This document shows, in pieces, positions 45,902 through 53,214 of a DNA stretch of 64,000 bases (within the stretch, counting starts at the first letter, position 1; the number at the start of each line of letters is the position of its first letter). This DNA comes from Calothrix sp. HK-06 (GTDB lineage Bacteria; Cyanobacteriota; Cyanobacteriia; Cyanobacteriales; Nostocaceae). Below the pieces are notes generated by a model. That model was given only the letters and a program-made list of their open reading frames with translations. It had not been told where the DNA came from and ran no database searches. The DNA is taken from positions 1 through 64,000 of the forward strand of contig NZ_MRCD01000029.1 in NCBI RefSeq assembly GCF_001904745.1, read 5' to 3'. The translations under genes and the position numbers were made by a program.

Positions 45902-46801
45902 TTAAATAGATTTAACAAATGATGACATTGCTTTTACAAATTCTGCTGTTGACTCATATGGCAGAACATTGCGTCCAGGAATTTTAACACCTTGTGCTTG
46001 AGGTAAACATGCTAAGTACTCGGCTAAACGTTCGTTTGCTTTTTCTTGTTCTCCTTCTTTGGCTATGCTCGATGCGACTTCACCCATAACTACAAGTACG
46101 GGTTTTTGAATTGCTGCTACTCTACTACGGTAATCCTGGCGCCAAAATCCTGCTAAGAATGAGAATACAGCATAGCGAGAAGCCATATTAGAGGCGCCTT
46201 GACGTAAAGTATTCAGCCACTCGCTATCAACTTTATCTCTTGATGCAAATAATCTTTTAGTTGAGAAGTTGCGTAAAAACTTTTCGGTACGTGCGTAACG
46301 ATAAAATAAATTACCAAACGGTGAACTAAATATTGACCATGCTAAATTTTGGCGCCATTTGGGTCTGTCTTTACTAATTAGTGACCATGTGGGAGGCCCA
46401 GATAATACCATTCCCGCAATTAAATCGGGTACTTTGTGGTATAAGTCAACGGCTACAGGAAATAAGGCGCCTTGTACAACTAAAATTACAGGTTTCTGGA
46501 TGACATTTTGAATGAAGAATTGTAACTGTTGTGCTTCAAAGTCAGGTGTAGATGGTAATGCGGGCATGTCACTATCACCACACCCAATTAAATCAGGATT
46601 ATAAATCTGATTTTGATGACCTTGATTGTAAAACTCTTGGCAAAAACGCTGCCAAAATTGGCGTGATAAACCTACCCCAATGGGATGAATCAATAATAAA
46701 GGGGCACCATTTGGTATATTACTAGGATTGTACACCTCGTAAGCACAACGGTAGTTTTGCCAGGTGTAATATTGTGTCTGTGTAGTATCTTGAGTTAGCA
46801 T
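45902..46801 (-). CDS. Alpha/beta-hydrolase fold protein without a visible nucleophile
   Basis: A 299-residue protein with the alpha/beta-hydrolase layout: PLLLIHPIGVGLSRQFWQRF (oxyanion region), IYNPDLIGCGDSDMP, and KPVLVVMGE near the third catalytic residue. The nucleophile elbow, normally GxSxG, reads VVQGALFP with no Ser, and the C-terminal His region reads PGRNVLPYES. So either a non-catalytic member or one with unusual chemistry. Its start codon lies one base from the stop of the epimerase gene upstream, so they are one operon. Confidence 0.75.
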   Translation of the reverse strand: MLTQDTTQTQYYTWQNYRCAYEVYNPSNIPNGAPLLLIHPIGVGLSRQFWQRFCQEFYNQGHQNQIYNPDLIGCGDSDMPALPSTPDFEAQQLQFFIQNVIQKPVILVVQGALFPVAVDLYHKVPDLIAGMVLSGPPTWSLISKDRPKWRQNLAWSIFSSPFGNLFYRYARTEKFLRNFSTKRLFASRDKVDSEWLNTLRQGASNMASRYAVFSFLAGFWRQDYRSRVAAIQKPVLVVMGEVASSIAKEGEQEKANERLAEYLACLPQAQGVKIPGRNVLPYESTAEFVKAMSSFVKSI

Positions 46802-46802
46802 G

Positions 46803-47624
46803 TTAAAAAATCATCTCCGGATGAATTAACTTGTAACCAGCAGCTTTAATTTTTTGATTTGAGATTTTAGCGTTGTAGTTTTTGTTGGATGGTTGTGAGG
46901 TATCCCATGTGACTTTGGGTAAATTATAAGTCTCACACACACGCTCAATTACTTCGCGATTCAATAAATAAGCATCGTCAACTAAATTATAAATTCCCTG
47001 AAGGTGATAGTGACGCGCAAACTCGATGGCGCCGACAATATCATCCAAATGTATCCAGTTAGATGGTTCGCTTCCATCTCCAGGACGAGTTTGTCCTGCG
47101 ACTCGACCGTAAATTTTTACTAGTTCGCGTCCTGGCCCATAAATTCCACCCAAGCGTAATATACAAACATGTAATTTATCTTTTAATTCAGTAAGTAATA
47201 CTTGTTCGGTGTCACAGAGAACTTGCTGACTTTCACTAGTTGGCGCCAGAGGTGTTGTTTCATCGACTAAATTACCGTTTTGATTACCGTATACTGAACA
47301 ACTACTCGTATATATTAATTGTTTGACTGGAGCTTTTTTTAAGACTTGTGCGAGTGTTTCGGCAGTTTGTAAATAAGTATCTTGATAAGAATTACCGCGT
47401 CTAGGTGCAACACTCAACAATATACAATCTTGACCATGTACGACTTTTTCTAATTCTGCGCGGTCACTTGCTTCTAAAACAAATACTTTTTGAGCAAAAG
47501 TTTGTAGTTCTGAAACTCTTGGGAGTGTAGTAGTGGTCGCTGTTACAACCAGCGTCATTTTCTGCTGCCAACATTTAGCAACTGCCGTACCGACATAACC
47601 GCATCCAATAATTGCAACATTCAT
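46803..47624 (-). CDS. NAD(P)-binding sugar epimerase-like protein (SDR)
   Basis: A 273-residue extended short-chain dehydrogenase relative. MNVAIIGCGYVGTAVAKCW is the dinucleotide-binding glycine motif, IYTSSCSVYGN gives the Ser and YxxxN-type active region, and RLGGIYGPGRELV and NWIHLDDIVGAIEFA follow. Close to the NAD-dependent epimerase/dehydratase group; substrate unknown. Directly followed by the alpha/beta-hydrolase gene on the same strand with effectively no spacer. Confidence 0.82.
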   Translation of the reverse strand: MNVAIIGCGYVGTAVAKCWQQKMTLVVTATTTTLPRVSELQTFAQKVFVLEASDRAELEKVVHGQDCILLSVAPRRGNSYQDTYLQTAETLAQVLKKAPVKQLIYTSSCSVYGNQNGNLVDETTPLAPTSESQQVLCDTEQVLLTELKDKLHVCILRLGGIYGPGRELVKIYGRVAGQTRPGDGSEPSNWIHLDDIVGAIEFARHYHLQGIYNLVDDAYLLNREVIERVCETYNLPKVTWDTSQPSNKNYNAKISNQKIKAAGYKLIHPEMIF

Positions 47625-47650
47625 AGTTTAAAGTTAAAAGTTAGGCGTAT

Positions 47651-47667
47651 GGTGGGCAGTGCCCACC
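47651..47667. repeat. Palindrome GGTGGGCA-G-TGCCCACC, second copy
   Basis: Identical to 45879-45895. It lies between the glutathione peroxidase gene and the epimerase gene. Confidence 0.8.
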
Positions 47668-47679
47668 CTACTAAATCTA

Positions 47680-48165
47680 CTATTTTGCGAGTTCGCGCTC
47701 AATTGTTTCGATTAGTTCTGGTGCTTCGGGTGTGGTTCCACTTTTGAAGCGTGCGACTACTTCACCATTTTTGCCGACTACAAATTTCTCAAAGTTCCAA
47801 GATACGTCACCTCTTGGTTCAATTGCGCTTGTTAGTCGCTCGTAAAGTGGGTGTTTATCAGACCCTTTTGCGTGAACTTTATCGAACAAGTCAAAAGTTA
47901 CACCATAGTTTCTGTCGCAAAATGTTGCAATTTCTTGGTTTGTGCCTGGTTCTTGGGCGCCGAAATCGTTACTAGGAAATCCAAGTATACGTAATCCGCC
48001 ATCGCGGTACTTTTTGTTTAATTTCTCTAGTCCGCTATATTGCCCTGTATAACCGCAGTAAGATGCGACGTTTACTATTAGTAGTACTTTTCCTGTATAT
48101 TCACTGAGGTTTTTTTCTTGCCCGTCGATTGTTTTGACTGCTATGTCTGTGATTGTGGTACTCAT
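47680..48165 (-). CDS. gpx: Glutathione peroxidase-like thiol peroxidase
   Basis: A 161-residue peroxidase. C37 in NVASYCGYTGQY, Q71 in FGAQEPG and W123/N124 in SWNFEKF form the catalytic tetrad; it is a Cys rather than selenocysteine enzyme. Cyanobacterial Gpx proteins reduce lipid and organic hydroperoxides using NADPH or thioredoxin by family knowledge. No signal peptide. Single gene on the minus strand. Confidence 0.93.
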   Translation of the reverse strand: MSTTITDIAVKTIDGQEKNLSEYTGKVLLIVNVASYCGYTGQYSGLEKLNKKYRDGGLRILGFPSNDFGAQEPGTNQEIATFCDRNYGVTFDLFDKVHAKGSDKHPLYERLTSAIEPRGDVSWNFEKFVVGKNGEVVARFKSGTTPEAPELIETIERELAK

Positions 48166-48278
48166 TTAACTAATGGTGTAATTGTAAACCATTGTTAAGT
48201 TTCTCACATTATTGGTACGGGGCGGGTTTAGTTATATGTTTGGTGAACAAGAAAGATTTGAGTTAACCCGCCCTTACG

Positions 48279-49202
48279 TTAATCGTGTACGGAACCGTCG
48301 GGCATAATGGCGCCGCTTAACATGGCGCCGATGAGTTTGACTTGAACTCTATCGCCTATCATGACTCTGGCATTACGGAAGTCGGCGCCACGTAAATCAG
48401 CACCGCTTAAGTCGGCGCCTATTAAGTTGGCTGACTGTAAATTGGCTTCTCGTAAATCGGCTAGCAGTAAATTTGCCCGAAATAAATTAGCTTCAGATAG
48501 ATTTGCACCACGTAAATTTACTTTGTGCATAAATGTGTCGCTAAGATTGGCGCCGCTAAGATTTGCGTAACTCAAGTTTCGACCGGAGAAATCACGGTTG
48601 CTTAAGTTGGCGTTACTGTAGTCTTTGCCGCTTAGGTCTGGATGCTGCTTAGGCGGTTGATAATTAGATTGATATGTTTGTTCTTGGTAACTTGGCTGGG
48701 GTGTGGGTTTTGGTGTGGTTGAAGATGCAGGTCTGTAAGTTGTTTGGCTTGACGATGAAGATTTTGGCGCCGCTTCTGATTTGGGTTCTTTTGCCGCTTC
48801 TGCTTCATGTTCCGGTGCAGGCTCGTGTGGTTTCGGTTCGGGTGCTGGCTGCGGTTTAGGCTGTGGTGCTGGCTCGTATGTTCTTGATTGTGAGGTTGAT
48901 TGTGAGGTATATCTAGTTGACTTTGGTGGCGGTTGTGATACAGGTCTAGATGATTGCCTGTACGTTGTTTGCGAGGATGTGCGATTAACGTTAAAGCGCG
49001 ATTTGTACGAGCGTAACTTCTCGCGCGCTTCGTTAATGTCTTGAAGCTTTCTCTCAGCTTTTTCTCTTAAACGTTGATTATCCAACGGGATGCGGTCTGG
49101 ATGCCATACAAAAGCCAAATCCTTGTAAGCCTGGTTAACTTCATCAAGAGTAGCTCCTGGCTCCAATTCTAAAATTCGGTAGTATCGCTCCAGCTCTCTC
49201 AT
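48279..49202 (-). CDS. J-domain protein fused to pentapeptide repeats
   Basis: A 307-residue protein. Residues 1-70 are a J domain (YYRILELEPGATLDEVNQAYKDL, HPD at 34-36) that would stimulate a DnaK ATPase. A low-complexity Pro/Ser/Glu linker follows (about 75-190, QPKPQPAPEPKPHEPAPE). The C-terminal part is a right-handed beta-helix of pentapeptide repeats (ANLSGANLS, ANLSEANLFRANLLLADLREANL, ADLSGADLRGADF). No cysteine motif. Six GGCGCC sites fall within about 480 bp here, several at the Gly-Ala codons of the repeats. Such fusions are known in cyanobacteria; role unknown. Confidence 0.88.
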   Translation of the reverse strand: MRELERYYRILELEPGATLDEVNQAYKDLAFVWHPDRIPLDNQRLREKAERKLQDINEAREKLRSYKSRFNVNRTSSQTTYRQSSRPVSQPPPKSTRYTSQSTSQSRTYEPAPQPKPQPAPEPKPHEPAPEHEAEAAKEPKSEAAPKSSSSSQTTYRPASSTTPKPTPQPSYQEQTYQSNYQPPKQHPDLSGKDYSNANLSNRDFSGRNLSYANLSGANLSDTFMHKVNLRGANLSEANLFRANLLLADLREANLQSANLIGADLSGADLRGADFRNARVMIGDRVQVKLIGAMLSGAIMPDGSVHD

Positions 49203-49410
49203 AAGGCACTTTTATTTTTACCAATTTAATTATGAGTGATTTAGCCCCTTATCTGCTGAAATCAGGAGTAAATCTTTTGACCAATTCGTTCAGGGCATCA
49301 CAAATACAGTATTTTTTAATTTTTGCTTTGCACCTAGAATTATGAATCGGGACTAGAGAATATACATTTTATAATCCCCTATTCCCGGACTCAGAATCCT
49401 CAATTTTTAT

Positions 49411-49899
49411 CTACCGAATCAGCAAACGCTCGCGTATCGCTCGCAAATAAGCTCGAATCGGTACTTGATATATCTCAATGAACAACCATAAAATGATTGT
49501 AAAGTGTGATATAAAAGTCAACGCAGTCCAAATATAAGGTACCCAGCTTAACGGAGCCTCTGGCGATGGGGGGAAATTGTAAGCAACGATACCTATTAGT
49601 CCTGTTGGTAAAAATATAAAGGCAAGTGCTGCAAAAACATAACCCCAGCCAAATTCAACTCCTTCTAGTTGAGCTTCTGTCCAATTGAAACCATTCCAAC
49701 GCCAAACTAAAGGAGGTTGTCGCGAAGGCATTTTTAGTTGCTGTTGTTCTATATTAACAGTGAAGATTTGCTGACAAAAATCACAAGACATTGCCTCCAT
49801 CATGGGCATATGAGTAATTTTACCCACACGACAAACCGGACAGGGATAAGCACCGTGATAGTTAAATGATGTTGATAAAAGTTTGGAACTGGGCTTCAT
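49411..49899 (-). CDS. Zinc-ribbon membrane protein, function unknown
   Basis: A 162-residue protein with an N-terminal zinc ribbon (PCPVCRVGK ... MSCDFCQQIF, two CxxC pairs), a Trp-rich linker (PPLVWRWNGFNWTE) and two membrane spans (WGYVFAALAFIFLPTGLIGIVAY and PYIWTALTFISHFTIILWLFIEIY), ending in a basic cytoplasmic tail. Conserved-looking but not recognised as a named family. Divergent from the attenuator-controlled DAHP synthase region. Confidence 0.7.
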   Translation of the reverse strand: MKPSSKLLSTSFNYHGAYPCPVCRVGKITHMPMMEAMSCDFCQQIFTVNIEQQQLKMPSRQPPLVWRWNGFNWTEAQLEGVEFGWGYVFAALAFIFLPTGLIGIVAYNFPPSPEAPLSWVPYIWTALTFISHFTIILWLFIEIYQVPIRAYLRAIRERLLIR

Positions 49900-50095
49900 A
49901 TATAAGTCGATGCGTCGATAACGTTGTGCAATGGATGGTTAATAGGTGCCGCGCTTTCCACTCAATCGATGCTATGAACATATCTTGCTTACCCTGGTGG
50001 TTGCCGATTGACTACTACCTATTATCTATAAAGCTTTACTTCAGTAAGCCGTACTTTACAGAATAAACACTATTTTTTTTAATGATGCTCACATA

Positions 50096-50124
50096 TTGAC
50101 TTTGCTGTGATACCCTGTTAAACT
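50096..50124 (+). promoter_or_regulatory. Putative sigma-70-type promoter of the DAHP synthase leader
   Basis: TTGACT, 17-bp spacer, TAAACT (5/6 and 4/6 matches to the consensus). A start near 50131 would give a leader of about 330 nt that contains both terminator-like structures and the leader ORF. Position is inference from consensus only. Confidence 0.4.
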
Positions 50125-50208
50125 GTAAAGGATAGGATTATTATAAGTTTTTCCAGCAATCTAATCAATGATACATACAACTAGCTATTTTTATTTTTGG
50201 CGTCGGGT

Positions 50209-50290
50209 GGTTCACTGGGAGTGAATTATGTTTCCACATGGAAATCACCCAGTGAACCGCAGACTACATGTTCTGCGGTTTTTGTTTTTT
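50209..50290 (+). promoter_or_regulatory. First structured element in the leader: long hairpin overlapping an intrinsic terminator
   Basis: GGTTCACTGGG (50209-50219) pairs with CCCAGTGAACC (50248-50258), with TTTCCA/TGGAAA inside. The 3' arm overlaps ACCGCAGA (50256-50263), which pairs with TCTGCGGT (50272-50279) followed by a T-rich run (TTTTTGTTTTTT). The two stems share three bases, so they could compete or stack. It may be a small RNA ending in its own terminator, or a first attenuator upstream of the leader-peptide attenuator. Confidence 0.55.
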
Positions 50291-50313
50291 GTACTTCTAT
50301 TAATTTATTCGTC

Positions 50314-50379
50314 ATGGCATACCTTACAAGCTGGTTTTACGGATTTTATTTTTGGTTCGGATATCCTCCGGAGCAATAG
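50314..50379 (+). CDS. Aromatic-rich leader peptide of a transcription attenuator
   Basis: A 21-codon ORF (ATG 50314, TAG 50377) with ten aromatic residues: Y3, W7, F8, Y9, F11, Y12, F13, W14, F15, Y17, i.e. four Phe, four Tyr and two Trp. It ends PPEQ. No clear ribosome binding site, as in many cyanobacterial genes. Codons 15-17 (TTC GGA TAT) can pair with TCCG in the Pro codons, and the Pro/Glu codons CTCCGG can instead pair with CCGGAG of the downstream terminator. Followed 25 nt later by that terminator and 85 nt later by DAHP synthase, the first enzyme of aromatic synthesis. Chance occurrence of such composition exactly here is very unlikely. Confidence 0.82.
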   Translation: MAYLTSWFYGFYFWFGYPPEQ

Positions 50380-50434
50380 GCGCGTCATGACGACAAACTT
50401 TTGCCCGGAGTATTAACACTCCGGGTTTTTTTTT
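50366..50434 (+). terminator. Attenuator: antiterminator segment and intrinsic terminator before DAHP synthase
   Basis: CCCGGAGT (50404-50411) and ACTCCGGG (50418-50425) form an 8-bp GC-rich stem with a 6-nt loop, then nine T (50426-50434), 30 nt before the DAHP synthase ATG. CTCCGG (50366-50371), inside the last codons of the leader peptide, is complementary to CCGGAG in the left arm, giving a mutually exclusive antiterminator. Ribosome stalling at the aromatic codons would leave CTCCGG free and prevent termination; a ribosome at the stop codon would cover it and allow termination. Confidence 0.82.
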
Positions 50435-50463
50435 ACTTTCACACATATAAACAACATCTAGCA

Positions 50464-51339
50464 ATGAATAACGCTAAACTCGCAGCTAAATCAAACCAAG
50501 AACAATCTTTAGTCCAAATCTCTGATAATGTTACCTTCGGCGCCGAAGAAATAATTATTATTGGTGGCCCCTGTGCGGTAGAAAGTTACGAACAAATGGA
50601 AACCGTAGCAGAAAAACTCCATAATTCCCCTGTAAAAGCATTACGTGGTGGAGTTTTCAAACCCCGCACATCTCCTTACGCATTCCAAGGTATGGGTGAA
50701 ACTGGGTTGAAAGTATTAGCAGAAGTAAGAGACAAATATAATCTACCTGTAGTTACAGAAGTAATGGCGATTTCACAAATCGAAGTCATAGCTGCTCATG
50801 CTGATATGCTGCAAGTAGGCAGTCGCAACATGCAAAACTTCGATTTACTCAAAGAACTTGGACGTGCAGGTAAACCAATTCTACTTAAACGCGGTTTAGC
50901 TGCCACAATTGAAGAGTTTGTAATGGCAGCAGAATATATTTTAAGTCACGGCAATTCTGATGTAGTATTGTGCGAACGTGGTATTCGCAGTTTCGATAAC
51001 TATACTCGTAACGTATTAGACTTAGGCGCCGTAGCAGCACTCAAACAAATAACACATCTACCAGTTATCGTAGACCCATCACATGCTGCTGGCAGACGCG
51101 AACTAATAACACCATTATCGCGTGCCGCAATTGCATGTGGCGCCGATGGATTAATAATAGAGTGTCATCCAGTTCCAGAAAAATCTGTTTCCGATGCACA
51201 ACAAGCACTGTCTTTAGAAGAAATGATTGATTTAGTTCACACATTAGTACCAGTTGCCTTCTCTGTCGGACGCAATATATCAACAAACAACGTAGGGGTG
51301 GGTTATAAAAAATCCACCCCTTTTCAATTAGTAGCTTAA
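50464..51339 (+). CDS. aroF: DAHP synthase, single-domain type I-beta
   Basis: 291 residues from the ATG at 50464. Condenses phosphoenolpyruvate and erythrose 4-phosphate to DAHP, opening the shikimate pathway. Family signatures: IIIGGPCAVESYEQM (metal-binding Cys), LRGGVFKPRTSPYAFQGMG, VTEVM, LQVGSRNMQNF, ILLKRGLAATIEEF, LCERGIRSF, VIVDPSHAAG and IIECHPVPEKSVSDAQQAL. Unlike the second DAHP synthase in this window it has no N-terminal ACT-like regulatory domain, so allosteric feedback is not expected; control appears to lie in the upstream attenuator. Its stop overlaps that of the convergent gene. Confidence 0.93.
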   Translation: MNNAKLAAKSNQEQSLVQISDNVTFGAEEIIIIGGPCAVESYEQMETVAEKLHNSPVKALRGGVFKPRTSPYAFQGMGETGLKVLAEVRDKYNLPVVTEVMAISQIEVIAAHADMLQVGSRNMQNFDLLKELGRAGKPILLKRGLAATIEEFVMAAEYILSHGNSDVVLCERGIRSFDNYTRNVLDLGAVAALKQITHLPVIVDPSHAAGRRELITPLSRAAIACGADGLIIECHPVPEKSVSDAQQALSLEEMIDLVHTLVPVAFSVGRNISTNNVGVGYKKSTPFQLVA

Positions 51340-51779
51340 CTAGCTGCTTTTTCTACTGCTGCAATTACATCATCTAAAGCTCTACCTGCTTCTTTGATTA
51401 ATTCGTCTGCTTCTGCATCAGACTCAGCATTGACCGCAGCTTGTACTGATGCAAGCGCGCGGTTCATTGCTTTGGCGCCTTCAGGAACACCAGCTTTTTC
51501 TAATAAACTTGCTGATTCTTCCATTGCTGCTAATGCTGTGTCAAAATGCAGTTGCACTTGTTGTGTACTTTTGGCAGATTGGGCTGCGAGCATTGCGTTT
51601 GCTGCTCTTTCTAATGCATTGCCTGCTTTGTAAAGTGCTTCTTGGTCGATAGCTTGCGCTAGTAGTGTTGAGGTTGGTGAAGATGGTGTTTTATTAACGT
51701 TAGTGCTAGCTGTTGCTGGAAATATGGTAAGCATTAAACCTGCGACTACAATGTTTGATAAAATAATTTTACGTAGCAT
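51336..51779 (-). CDS. Exported helical protein of unknown function
   Basis: A 147-residue protein with a signal peptide (MLRKIILSNIVVAGLMLTIFPATAS) and a mature part of Ala-rich helices (YKAGNALERAANAMLAAQSA, HFDTALAAMEESASLLEKAG, EADELIKEAGRALDDVIAAVEKA). No cysteines or known motif. Periplasmic or secreted location is expected. The stop codon overlaps the DAHP synthase stop from the opposite strand within TTAA. Confidence 0.7.
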   Translation of the reverse strand: MLRKIILSNIVVAGLMLTIFPATASTNVNKTPSSPTSTLLAQAIDQEALYKAGNALERAANAMLAAQSAKSTQQVQLHFDTALAAMEESASLLEKAGVPEGAKAMNRALASVQAAVNAESDAEADELIKEAGRALDDVIAAVEKAAS

Positions 51780-52135
51780 TTTATGATTTCTTCCTATTTT
51801 AAAGATTGGAAATCCCCCCTAGCCCCCGCGCGGAAGGGGGGGAATAAGAGTGGTGTTTGAAGCTTTTTTATGAATGAAGAGGGAACAATATTATGATTTA
51901 AAGCCCCGCGCACTGAAGGGGGGTTAAGGGGGTTAAATTCCAGTTGTATTACTTCTACAAACTGGCATAACATTTGTGTTCTCGTCAATCCAAAATATAA
52001 CTAAAATCAAAAATTTCAAGTTTTTATCTATTAAGTCGGTAAATATACTTTGTTTGTAAAAAAATATAGATAAGGGACGGGCAAGGATGCCCATCCCACA
52101 AGATGCTCTATAATATCTATTACAGAAATTTGGTT
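51780..52135. other. Intergenic region with C/G-run hairpins
   Basis: No gene. Around 51812-51842 CCCCCC-TAGCCCCC and GGGGGGG form a hairpin; a second G-run block (GGGGGGTTAAGGGGGTT) lies near 51921. At 52074-52102 a GGGACGGGCAAGGATGCCC-type copy of the CCCACAAG repeat appears just after the 3' end of the CpcT/CpeT-like gene. Confidence 0.65.
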
Positions 52136-52828
52136 TTATTGGGTAATTTTACGGTATTCGTATGATTCAGCTTTGGCACCCCAAACTTGTTTACCGTTAG
52201 CATCAAAGCCTCTATCCCAGGTATTCATTCCGGTTTTACTTAATACAACTGTGTTCGTGATTTTCACGGCGCCTCGAACGTTAGCGGGGCAACCTTGATT
52301 TGGTGTTACGCCAATATAGTTTTCTCCTGAACGTGTAAGATAAACGCTACAAACTGGTTTACCAAGGTCAGTTGATGTAACTATTCGTTCAGAAACTGGT
52401 TTGTTGCAGAGGTTAATTACAGATTGTACATTAGCTGGCTTGTAAGATAATGACCGCACGGTTCGACCGTTATTTACCGAAGATATTTCTAGAAAGCGTT
52501 GCCGATAAGGTTTGTTCAGTTCGCTTGATAACGCTTGCTCTTGATATAAAAATATAGGGTTGTTAGATTTGTTTGTTGCTTGAGCATTATCATTTAAACT
52601 AATACGGCAAGCAGTCATCCTCACATTTGCAGCTTTGGGATTTACGCGCGCTCGTGCCGAAGTATCCATCATACCTTCCAAGCGCTGTGCAACTTCTTCT
52701 ACCTGCTGCTGACTTGACACAGCTTTATCCTGGGCTACAGCAACCAAAGTATAATTGCTTAGTAGAGAGGCGCCGAGTAACACAATACCCAAACCACAAT
52801 TCTGGAAAATTTTTGTAACAGCCTTCAT
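52136..52828 (-). CDS. CpcT/CpeT-family protein with N-terminal signal peptide
   Basis: A 230-residue protein. Residues 1-33 form a signal peptide or membrane anchor (GLGIVLLGASLLSNYTLVAVAQ). The rest resembles the CpcT/CpeT phycobilin lyase/chaperone family: VRMTACRISL, FLYQEQALSSELNKPYRQRFLEI, VINLCNKPVSER, GCPANVRGAVKITN and TGMNTWDRGFDANGKQVWGAKAESYEYR. Cytoplasmic CpcT/CpeT attach bilins to phycobiliprotein beta subunits; an exported version cannot meet phycobilisomes and must do something else, possibly binding a tetrapyrrole outside the cytoplasm. Confidence 0.8.
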   Translation of the reverse strand: MKAVTKIFQNCGLGIVLLGASLLSNYTLVAVAQDKAVSSQQQVEEVAQRLEGMMDTSARARVNPKAANVRMTACRISLNDNAQATNKSNNPIFLYQEQALSSELNKPYRQRFLEISSVNNGRTVRSLSYKPANVQSVINLCNKPVSERIVTSTDLGKPVCSVYLTRSGENYIGVTPNQGCPANVRGAVKITNTVVLSKTGMNTWDRGFDANGKQVWGAKAESYEYRKITQ

Positions 52829-53054
52829 CGGTAATACTTATGTAAAAATATGGAATTAATACAACTATTCTAAATCAAGATTACGGAAGCATCTCAAACG
52901 TCTAAAAATATGTCATCTGATGTGGCAATAAAAACATATGATGCATAACGCAATGGAAAAATTTAACGTAGGGTGCGATCAGGCCATGAAAGAATTTAAA
53001 CGTAATTATAAGATTCTAGAGGAATGAGCGCTATTAGCATGGGGACTGAAAGGG

Positions 53055-53211
53055 ACATGCAGGTCAATACTGCAAGGGATAGCATGAAAATCCCCCCAAC
53101 CCCCCTTATTAAGGGGGGCTAAAAACCGCTCTTTTCCCCCCTTATCAAGGGGGGTCAGGGGGGATCGATTTCGAGAAAACCTCAAAACCTACGCAGTATT
53201 GCCATGCAGGT
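53055..53211. repeat. 157-bp inverted-repeat element with two C/G hairpins
   Basis: ATGCAGGTCAATACTGC at the left and GCAGTATTGCCATGCAGGT at the right are near-inverted copies (14 of 16 central bases). Between them lie CCCCCCTTATTAAGGGGGG-like and CCCCCCTTATCAAGGGGGG hairpins. It sits at the 3' end of the WD40 kinase gene. MITE-like or compound repeat, with no ORF. The flanking 52829-53054 holds nothing recognisable. Confidence 0.6.
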
Positions 53212-53214
53212 AGA

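Noticed and set aside
48781-49044. Gly/Ala/Cys-rich plus-strand ORF opposite the J-domain gene
   Set aside because: Antisense shadow of the Pro/Glu-rich linker; composition is a by-product of the real gene on the other strand.
50228-50416. 62-codon ORF overlapping the attenuator region in another frame
   Set aside because: It runs through both hairpins and lacks protein-like composition. The 21-codon aromatic ORF explains the region better.
51394-51633. Plus-strand Ala/Ser-rich ORF opposite the exported helical protein
   Set aside because: Mirror of an Ala-rich gene with a proper signal peptide on the minus strand.
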